In this document: positions 51,025 through 61,700 of the stretch, piece by piece | Layout of the letters: every line of letters starts with the position of its first letter | How positions within the stretch are numbered: position 1 is the first letter of the stretch | Source: Synchiropus splendidus | Taxonomy: Eukaryota; Chordata; Actinopteri; Syngnathiformes; Callionymidae | Direction of reading: 5' to 3' | Assembly (NCBI RefSeq): GCF_027744825.2 | Contig: NW_026527059.1 | Span: forward strand, 496,001 to 560,000 | Length of the DNA: 64,000 nucleotides | Program-made: the position numbers and the translations under genes | Notes under the pieces: model-generated | Seen by the model: the letters and a program-made list of their open reading frames with translations, nothing else | What the model was told of the DNA's origin: nothing | Database searches by the model: none

Positions 51025-54000
51025 GTGTTGATAACTTTGGAAAAACACTTCAGACAGTTTAGATTTGATGTGCAACTACTAGAAAGACCCTTTCTGCTAT
51101 AGTGGGAGGTTAAAATTTCATGTTCTGAAGCTTCCCTGAAAAGTTATGGCACAATGCACAAAAACGCTTTTCAGCCTGAGATAAGGTGGGTTTCGGAACG
51201 CCAAACATAAAAGTGTTAATAACTTTGGAAAAACACTTCAGACAGTTTAGATTTGATGTGCAACTACTAGAAAGACCCTTTCTGCTATAGTGGGAGGTTA
51301 AAATTTCATGTTCTGAAGCTTCCCTGAAAAGTTATGGCACAATGCACAAAAACGCTTTTCAGCCTGAGATAAGGTGGGTTTCGGAACGCCAAACATAAAA
51401 GTGTTGATAACTTTGGAAAAACACTTCAGAGAGCTTAGATTTGATGTGCACCTACTAGAAAGACCCTTTCTGCTATAGTGGGAGGTTAAAATTTCATGTT
51501 CTGAAGCTTCCCTGAAAAGTTATGGCACAATGCGTAAAAACGCTTTTCAGCCTGAGATAAGGTGGGTTTCGGAACGCCAAACATAAAAGTGTTGATAACT
51601 TTGGAAAAACACTTCAGACAGTTTAGATTTGATGTGCAACTACTAGAAAGACCCTTTCTGCTATAGTGGGAGGTTAAAATTTCATGTTCTGAAGCTTTCC
51701 TGAAAAGTTATGGCACAATGCACAAAAACGCTTTTCAGCCTGAGATAAGGTGGGTTTCGGAACGCCAAACATAAAAGTGTTGATAACTTTTGAAAAACAC
51801 TTCAGACAGCTTAGATTTGATGTGCAACTACTAGAAAGACCCTTTCTGCTATAGTGGGAGGTTAAAATTTCATGTTCTGAAGCTTCCCTGAAAAGTTATG
51901 GCACAATGCACAAAAACGCTTTTCAGCCTGAGATAAGGTGGGTTTCGGAACGCCAAACATAAAAGTGTTGATAACTTTGGAAAAACACTTCAGACAGTTT
52001 AGATTTGATGTGCAACTACTAGAAAGACCCTTTCTGCTATAGTGGGAGGTTAAAATTTCATGTTCTGAAGCTTTCCTGAAAAGTTATGGCACAATCCACA
52101 AAAACGCTTTTCAGCCTGAGATAAGGTGGGTTTCGGAACGCCAAACATAAAAGTGTTGATAACTTTGGAAAAACACTTCAGACAGTTTAGATTTGATGTG
52201 CAACTACTAGAAAGACACTTTCTGCTATAGTGGGAGGTTAAAATTTCATGTTCTGAAGCTTTCCTGAAAAGTTATGGCACAATGCACAAAAACGCTTTTC
52301 AGCCTGAGATAAGGTGGGTTTCGGAACGCCAAACATAAAAGTGTTGATAACTTTGGAAAAACACTTCAGAGAGCTTAGATTTGATGTGCACCTACTAGAA
52401 AGACCCTTTCTGCTATAGTGGGAGGTTAAAATTTCATGTTCTGAAGCTTCCCTGAAAAGTTATGGCACAATGCGTAAAAACGCTTTTCAGCCTGAGATAA
52501 GGTGGGTTTCGGAACGCCAAACATAAAAGTGTTGATAACTTTGGAAAAACACTTCAGACAGTTTAGATTTGATGTGCAACTACTAGAAAGACCCTTTCTG
52601 CTATAGTGGGAGGTTAAAATTTCATGTTCTGAAGCTTTCCTGAAAAGTTATGGCACAATGCACAAAAACGCTTTTCAGCCTGAGATAAGGTGGGTTTCGG
52701 AACGCCAAACATAAAAGTGTTGATAACTTTCGAAAAACACTTCAGAGAGCTTAGATTTGATGTGCCCCTACTAGAAAGACCCTTTCTGCTATAGTGGGAG
52801 GTTAAAATTTCATGTTCTGAAGCTTCCCTGAAAAGTTATGGCACAATGCACAAAAACGCTTTTCAGCCTGAGATAAGGTGGGTTTCGGAACGCCAAACAT
52901 AAAAGTGTTGATAACTTTTGAAAAACACTTCAGACAGCTTAGATTTGATGTGCAACTACTAGAAAGACCCTTTCTGCTATAGTGGGAGGTTAAAATTTTA
53001 TGTTCTGAAGCTTCCCTGAATAGTTATGGCACAATGCACAAAAACGCTTTTCAGCCTGAGATAAGGTGGGTTTCGGAACGCCAAACATAAAAGTGTTGAT
53101 AACTTTGGAAAAACACTTCAGACAGTTTAGATTTGATGTGCACCTACTAGAAAGACCCTTTCTGCTATAGTGGGAGGTTAAAATTTCATGTTCTGAAGCT
53201 TCCCTGAAAAGTTATGGCACAATGCGTAAAAACGCTTTTCAGCCTGAGATAAGGTGGGTTTCGGAACGCCAAACATAAAAGTGTTGATAACTTTGGAAAA
53301 ACACTTCAGACAGTTTAGATTTGATGTGCAACTACTAGAAAGACCCTTTCTGCTATAGTGGGAGGTTAAAATTTCATGTTCTGAAGCTTTCCTGAAAAGT
53401 TATGGCACAATGCACAAAAACGCTTTTCAGCCTGAGATAAGGTGGGTTTCGGAACGCCAAACATAAAAGTGTTCATAACTTTTGAAAAACACTTCAGACA
53501 GCTTAGATTTGATGTGCAACTACTAGAAAGACCCTTTCTGCTATAGTGGGAGGTTAAAATTTCATGTTCTGAAGCTTCCCTGAAAAGTTATGGCACAATG
53601 CGTAAAAACGCTTTTCAGCCTGAGATAAGGTGGGTTTCGGAACGCCAAACATAAAAGTGTTGATAACTTTGGAAAAACACTTCAGACAGTTTAGATTTGA
53701 TGTGCAACTACTAGAAAGACCCTTTCTGCTATAGTGGGAGGTTAAAATTTCATGTTCTGAAGCTTTCCTGAAAAGTTATGGCACAATGCACAAAAACGCT
53801 TTTCAGCCTGAGATAAGGTGGGTTTCGGAACGCCAAACATAAAAGTGTTCATAACTTTTGAAAAACACTTCAGACAGCTTAGATTTGATGTGCAACTACT
53901 AGAAAGACCCTTTCTGCTATAGTGGGAGGTTAAAATTTCATGTTCTGAAGCTTCCCTGAAAAGTTATGGCACAATGCACAAAAACGCTTTTCAGCCTGAG

Positions 54001-54784
54001 ATAAGGTGGGTTTCGGAACGCCAAACATAAAAGTGTTGATAACTTTCGAAAAACACTTCAGACAGCTTAGATTTGATGTGCACCTACTAGAAAGACCCTT
54101 TCTGCTATAGTGGGGGGTTAAAATTTCATGTTCTGAAGCTTCCCTGAAAAGTTATGGCACAATGCGTAAAAACGCTTTTCAGCCTGAGATAAGGTGGGTT
54201 TCGGAACGCCAAACATAAAAGTGTAGATAACTTTGGAAAAACACTTCAGACAGTTTAGATTTGATGTGCAACTACTAGAAAGACCCTTTCTGCTATAGTG
54301 GGAGGTTAAAATTTCATGTTCTGAAGCTTTCCTGAAAAGTTATGGCACAATGCACAAAAACGCTTTTCAGCCTGAGATAAGGTGGGTTTCGGAACGCCAA
54401 ACATAAAAGTGTTGATAACTTTTGAAAAACACTTTAGACAGCTTAGATTTGATGTGCAACTACTAGAAAGACCCTTTCTGCTATAGTGGGAGGTTAAAAT
54501 TTCATGTTCTGAAGCTTCCCTGAAAAGTTATGGCACAATGCACAAAAACGCTTTTCAGCCTGAGATAAGGTGGGTTTCGGAACGCCAAACATAAAAGTGT
54601 TGATAACTTTGGAAAAACACTTCAGACAGTTTAGATTTGATGTGCAACTACTAGAAAGACCCTTTCTGCTATAGTGGGAGGTTAAAATTTCATGTTCTGA
54701 AGCTTCCCTGAAAAGTTATGGCACAATGCACAAAAACGCTTTTCAGCCTGAGATAAGGTGGGTTTCGGAACGCCAAACTTAAAA
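51025..54784. repeat. 20-monomer higher-order repeat (3760 bp), copy 1
   Basis: Starts A B X D E D H X D C E, followed by an unusual monomer at 53093 (TTGG, acagTTT, gcACC, CGT), D, a fusion monomer E* at 53469, then D E C' D' E A. Markers shared with the next copy at +3760: TGTGCCCC 52761/56521 and AATAGTTATGG 53020/56780. The first 13 monomers (51025-53468) match 54785-57228 slot for slot. A private change, ACAATCCAC, lies near 52092. Confidence 0.9.
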
Positions 54785-57700
54785 GTGTTGATAACTTTGG
54801 AAAAACACTTCAGACAGTTTAGATTTGATGTGCAACTACTAGAAAGACCCTTTCTGCTATAGTGGGAGGTTAAAATTTCATGTTCTGAAGCTTCCCTGAA
54901 AAGTTATGGCACAATGCACAAAAACGCTTTTCAGCCTGAGATAAGGTGGGTTTCGGAACGCCAAACATAAAAGTGTTAATAACTTTGGAAAAACACTTCA
55001 GACAGTTTAGATTAGATGTGCAATTACTAGAAAGACCCTTTCTGCTATAGTGGGAGGTTAAAATTTCATGTTCTGAAGCTTCCCTGAAAAGTTATGGCAC
55101 AATGCACAAAAACGCTTTTCAGCCTGAGATAAGGTGGGTTTCGGAACGCCAAACATAAAAGTGTTGATAACTTTGGAAAAACACTTCAGAGAGCTTAGAT
55201 TTGATGTGCACCTACTAGAAAGACCCTTTCTGCTATAGTGGGAGGTTAAAATTTCATGTTCTGAAGCTTCCCTGAAAAGTTATGGCACAATGCGTAAAAA
55301 CGCTTTTCAGCCTGAGATAAGGTGGGTTTCGGAACGCCAAACATAAAAGTGTTGATAACTTTGGAAAAACACTTCAGACAGTTTAGATTTGATGTGCAAC
55401 TACTAGAAAGACCCTTTCTGCTATAGTGGGAGGTTAAAATTTCATGTTCTGAAGCTTTCCTGAAAAGTTATGGCACAATGCACAAAAACGCTTTTCAGCC
55501 TGAGATAAGGTGGGTTTCGGAACGCCAAACATAAAAGTGTTGATAACTTTTGAAAAACACTTCAGACAGCTTAGATTTGATGTGCAACTACTAGAAAGAC
55601 CCTTTCTGCTATAGTGGGAGGTTAAAATTTCATGTTCTGAAGCTTCCCTGAAAAGTTATGGCACAATGCACAAAAACGCTTTTCAGCCTGAGATAAGGTG
55701 GGTTTCGGAACGCCAAACATAAAAGTGTTGATAACTTTGGAAAAACACTTCAGACAGTTTAGATTTGATGTGCAACTACTAGAAAGACCCTTTCTGCTAT
55801 AGTGGGAGGTTAAAATTTCATGTTCTGAAGCTTTCCTGAAAAGTTATGGCACAATGCACAAAAACGCTTTTCAGCCTGAGATAAGGTGGGTTTCGGAACG
55901 CCAAACATAAAAGTGTTGATAACTTTGGAAAAACACTTCAGACAGTTTAGATTTGATGTGCAACTACTAGAAAGACACTTTCTGCTATAGTGGGAGGTTA
56001 AAATTTCATGTTCTGAAGCTTTCCTGAAAAGTTATGGCACAATGCACAAAAACGCTTTTCAGCCTGAGATAAGGTGGGTTTCGGAACGCCAAACATAAAA
56101 GTGTTGATAACTTTGGAAAAACACTTCAGAGAGCTTAGATTTGATGTGCACCTACTAGAAAGACCCTTTCTGCTATAGTGGGAGGTTAAAATTTCATGTT
56201 CTGAAGCTTCCCTGAAAAGTTATGGCACAATGCGTAAAAACGCTTTTCAGCCTGAGATAAGGTGGGTTTCGGAACGCCAAACATAAAAGTGTTGATAACT
56301 TTGGAAAAACACTTCAGACAGTTTAGATTTGATGTGCAACTACTAGAAAGACCCTTTCTGCTATAGTGGGAGGTTAAAATTTCATGTTCTGAAGCTTTCC
56401 TGAAAAGTTATGGCACAATGCACAAAAACGCTTTTCAGCCTGAGATAAGGTGGGTTTCGGAACGCCAAACATAAAAGTGTTGATAACTTTCGAAAAACAC
56501 TTCAGAGAGCTTAGATTTGATGTGCCCCTACTAGAAAGACCCTTTCTGCTATAGTGGGAGGTTAAAATTTCATGTTCTGAAGCTTCCCTGAAAAGTTATG
56601 GCACAATGCACAAAAACGCTTTTCAGCCTGAGATAAGGTGGGTTTCGGAACGCCAAACATAAAAGTGTTGATAACTTTTGAAAAACACTTCAGACAGCTT
56701 AGATTTGATGTGCAACTACTAGAAAGACCCTTTCTGCTATAGTGGGAGGTTAAAATTTTATGTTCTGAAGCTTCCCTGAATAGTTATGGCACAATGCACA
56801 AAAACGCTTTTCAGCCTGAGATAAGGTGGGTTTCGGAACGCCAAACATAAAAGTGTTGATAACTTTGGAAAAACACTTCAGACAGTTTAGATTTGATGTG
56901 CACCTACTAGAAAGACCCTTTCTGCTATAGTGGGAGGTTAAAATTTCATGTTCTGAAGCTTCCCTGAAAAGTTATGGCACAATGCGTAAAAACGCTTTTC
57001 AGCCTGAGATAAGGTGGGTTTCGGAACGCCAAACATAAAAGTGTTGATAACTTTGGAAAAACACTTCAGACAGTTTAGATTTGATGTGCAACTACTAGAA
57101 AGACCCTTTCTGCTATAGTGGGAGGTTAAAATTTCATGTTCTGAAGCTTTCCTGAAAAGTTATGGCACAATGCACAAAAACGCTTTTCAGCCTGAGATAA
57201 GGTGGGTTTCGGAACGCCAAACATAAAAGTGTTGATAACTTTCGAAAAACACTTCAGAGAGCTTAGATTTGATGTGCACCTACTAGAAAGACCCTTTCGG
57301 CTATAGTGGGAGGTTAAAATTTCATGTTCTGAAGCTTCCCTGAAAAGTTATGGCACAATGCACAAAAACGCTTTTCAGCCTGAGATAAGGTGGGTTTCGG
57401 AACGCCAAACATAAAAGTGTTGATAACTTTCGAAAAACACTTCAGAGAGCTTAGATTTGATGTGCACCTACTAGAAAGACCCTTTCTGCTATAGTGGGAG
57501 GTTAAAATTTCATGTTCTGAAGCTTCCCTGAAAAGTTATGGCACAATGCGTAAAAACGCTTTTCAGCCTGAGATAAGGTGGGTTTCGGAACGCCAAACAT
57601 AAAAGTGTTGATAACTTTGGAAAAACACTTCAGACAGTTTAGATTTGATGTGCAACTACTAGAAAGACCCTTTCTGCTATAGTGGGAGGTTAAAATTTCA

Positions 57701-58732
57701 TGTTCTGAAGCTTTCCTGAAAAGTTATGGCACAATGCACAAAAACGCTTTTCAGCCTGAGATAAGGTGGGTTTCGGAACGCCAAACATAAAAGTGTTCAT
57801 AACTTTTGAAAAACACTTCAGACAGCTTAGATTTGATGTGCAACTACTAGAAAGACCCTTTCTGCTATAGTGGGAGGTTAAAATTTCATGTTCTGAAGCT
57901 TCCCTGAAAAGTTATGGCACAATGCACAAAAACGCTTTTCAGCCTGAGATAAGGTGGGTTTCGGAACGCCAAACATAAAAGTGTTGATAACTTTCGAAAA
58001 ACACTTCAGACAGCTTAGATTTGATGTGCACCTACTAGAAAGACCCTTTCTGCTATAGTGGGGGGTTAAAATTTCATGTTCTGAAGCTTCCCTGAAAAGT
58101 TATGGCACAATGCGTAAAAACGCTTTTCAGCCTGAGATAAGGTGGGTTTCGGAACGCCAAACATAAAAGTGTAGATAACTTTGGAAAAACACTTCAGACA
58201 GTTTAGATTTGATGTGCAACTACTAGAAAGACCCTTTCTGCTATAGTGGGAGGTTAAAATTTCATGTTCTGAAGCTTTCCTGAAAAGTTATGGCACAATG
58301 CACAAAAACGCTTTTCAGCCTGAGATAAGGTGGGTTTCGGAACGCCAAACATAAAAGTGTTGATAACTTTTGAAAAACACTTTAGACAGCTTAGATTTGA
58401 TGTGCAACTACTAGAAAGACCCTTTCTGCTATAGTGGGAGGTTAAAATTTCATGTTCTGAAGCTTCCCTGAAAAGTTATGGCACAATGCACAAAAACGCT
58501 TTTCAGCCTGAGATAAGGTGGGTTTCGGAACGCCAAACATAAAAGTGTTGATAACTTTGGAAAAACACTTCAGACAGTTTAGATTTGATGTGCAACTACT
58601 AGAAAGACCCTTTCTGCTATAGTGGGAGGTTAAAATTTCATGTTCTGAAGCTTCCCTGAAAAGTTATGGCACAATGCACAAAAACGCTTTTCAGCCTGAG
58701 ATAAGGTGGGTTTCGGAACGCCAAACATAAAA
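54785..58732. repeat. 21-monomer higher-order repeat (3948 bp), copy 2
   Basis: Same as 51025-54784 except that two C-type monomers (57229-57604) stand where the first copy has the single fusion monomer E*. From 57605 it matches 53657 onward at +3948 bp (GTTCAT 53847/57795, TGGGGGGTT 54113/58061, ACTTTAGAC 54431/58379). Private changes are TTAGATTAGATG with CAATTAC near 55010-55025 and TTTCGGCTAT near 57297. Confidence 0.9.
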
Positions 58733-61700
58733 GTGTTAATAACTTTGGAAAAACACTTCAGACAGTTTAGATTTGATGTGCAACTACTAGAAAGACCCTT
58801 TCTGCTATAGTGGGAGGTTAAAATTTCATGTTCTGAAGCTTCCCTGAAAAGTTATGGCACAATGCACAAAAACGCTTTTCAGCCTGAGATAAGGTGGGTT
58901 TCGGAACGCCAAACATAAAAGTGTTGATAACTTTCGAAAAACACTTCAGAGAGCTTAGATTTGATGTGCACCTACTACAAAGACCCTTTCTGCTATAGTG
59001 GGAGGTTAAAATTTCATGTTCTGAAGCTTCCCTGAAAAGTTATGGCACAATGCGTAAAAACGCTTTTCAGCCTGAGATAAGGTGGGTTTCGGAACGCCAA
59101 ACATAAAAGTGTTGATAACTTTGGAAAAACACTTCAGACAGTTTAGATTTGATGTGCAACTACTAGAAAGACCCTTTCTGCTATAGTGGGAGGTTAAAAT
59201 TTCATGTTCTGAAGCTTTCCTGAAAAGTTATGGCACAATGCACAAAAACGCTTTTCAGCCTGAGATAAGGTGGGTTTCGGAACGCCAAACATAAAAGTGT
59301 TGATAACTTTGGAAAAACACTTCAGACAGCTTAGATTTGATGTGCAACTACTAGAAAGACCCTTTCTGCTATAGTGGGAGGTTAAAATTTCATGTTCTGA
59401 AGCTTCCCTGAAAAGTTATGGCACAATGCACAAAAACGCTTTTCAGCCTGAGATAAGGTGGGTTTCGGAACGCCAAACATAAAAGTGTTGATAACTTTCG
59501 AAAAACACTTCAGAGAGCTTAGATTTGATGTGCACCTACTAGAAAGACCCTTTCTGCTATAGTGGGAGGTTAAAATTTCATGTTCTGAAGCTTCCCTGAA
59601 AAGTTATGGCACAATGCGTAAAAACGCTTTTCAGCCTGAGATAAGGTGGGTTTCGGAACGCCAAACATAAAAGTGTTGATAACTTTGGAAAAACACTTCA
59701 GACAGTTTAGATTTGATGTGCAACTACTAGAAAGACCCTTTCTGCTATAGTGGGAGGTTAAAATTTCATGTTCTGAAGCTTTCCTGAAAAGTTATGGCAC
59801 AATGCACAAAAACGCTTTTCAGCCTGAGATAAGGTGGGTTTCGGAACGCCAAACATAAAAGTGTTGATAACTTTTGAAAAACACTTCAGACAGCTTAGAT
59901 TTGATGTGCAACTACTAGAAAGACCCTTTCTGCTATAGTGGGAGGTTAAAATTTCATGTTCTGAAGCTTCCCTGAAAAGTTATGGCACAATGCACAAAAA
60001 CGCTTTTCAGCCTGAGATAAGGTGGGTTTCGGAACGCCAAACATAAAAGTGTTGATAACTTTGGAAAAACACTTCAGACAGTTTAGATTTGATGTGCAAC
60101 TACTAGAAAGACCCTTTCTGCTATAGTGGGAGGTTAAAATTTCACGTTCTGAAGCTTTCCTGAAAAGTTATGGCACAATGCACAAAAACGCTTTTCAGCC
60201 TGAGATAAGGTGGGTTTCGGAACGCCAAACATAAAAGTGTTGATAACTTTGGAAAAACACTTCAGACAGTTTAGATTTGATGTGCAACTACTAGAAAGAC
60301 ACTTTCTGCTATAGTGGGAGGTTAAAATTTCATGTTCTGAAGCTTCCCTGAAAAGTTATGGCACAATGCACAAAAACGCTTTTCAGCCTGAGATAAGGTG
60401 GGTTTCGGAACGCCAAACATAAAAGTGTTGATAACTTTTGAAAAACACTTCAGACAGCTTAGATTTGATGTGCAACTACTAGAAAGACCCTTTCTGCTAT
60501 AGTGGGAGGTTAAAATTTCATGTTCTGAAGCTTCCCTGAAAAGTTATGGCACAATGCACAAAAACGCTTTTCAGCCTGAGATAAGGTGGGTTTCGGAACG
60601 CCAAACATAAAAGTGTTGATAACTTTGGAAAAACACTTCAGACAGTTTAGATTTGATGTGCAACTACTAGAAAGACCCTTTCTGCTATAGTGGGAGGTTA
60701 AAATTTCATGTTCTGAAGCTTCCCTGAAAAGTTATGGCACAATGCACAAAAACGCTTTTCAGCCTGAGATAAGGTGGGTTTCGGAACGCCAAACATAAAA
60801 GTGTTGATAACTTTGGAAAAACACTTCAGACAGTTTAGATTTGATGTGCAACTACTAGAAAGACACTTTCTGCTATAGTGGGAGGTTAAAATTTCATGTT
60901 CTGAAGCTTTCCTGAAAAGTTATGGCACAATGCACAAAAACGCTTTTCAGCCTGAGATAAGGTGGGTTTCGGAACGCCAAACATAAAAGTGTTGATAACT
61001 TTCGAAAAACACTTCAGAGAGCTTAGATTTGATGTGCACCTACTAGAAAGACCCTTTCTGCTATAGTGGGAGGTTAAAATTTCATGTTCTGAAGCTTCCC
61101 TGAAAAGTTATGGCACAATGCGTAAAAACGCTTTTCAGCCTGAGATAAGGTGGGTTTCGGAACGCCAAACATAAAAGTGTTGATAACTTTGGAAAAACAC
61201 TTCAGACAGTTTAGATTTGATGTGCAACTACTAGAAAGACCCTTTCTGCTATAGTGGGAGGTTAAAATTTCATGTTCTGAAGCTTTCCTGAAAAGTTATG
61301 GCACAATGCACAAAAACGCTTTTCAGCCTGAGATAAGGTGGGTTTCGGAACGCCAAACATAAAAGTGTTGATAACTTTCGAAAAACACTTCAGAGAGCTT
61401 AGATTTGATGTGCACCTACTAGAAAGACCCTTTCTGCTATAGTGGGAGGTTAAAATTTCATGTTCTGAAGCTTCCCTGAAAAGTTATGGCACAATGCACA
61501 AAAACGCTTTTCAGCCTGAGATAAGGTGGGTTTCGGAACGCCAAACATAAAAGTGTTGATAACTTTTGAAAAACACTTCAGACAGCTTAGATTTGATGTG
61601 CAACTACTAGAAAGACCCTTTCTGCTATAGTGGGAGGTTAAAATTTCATGTTCTGAAGCTTCCCTGAAAAGTTATGGCACAATGCACAAAAACGCTTTTC

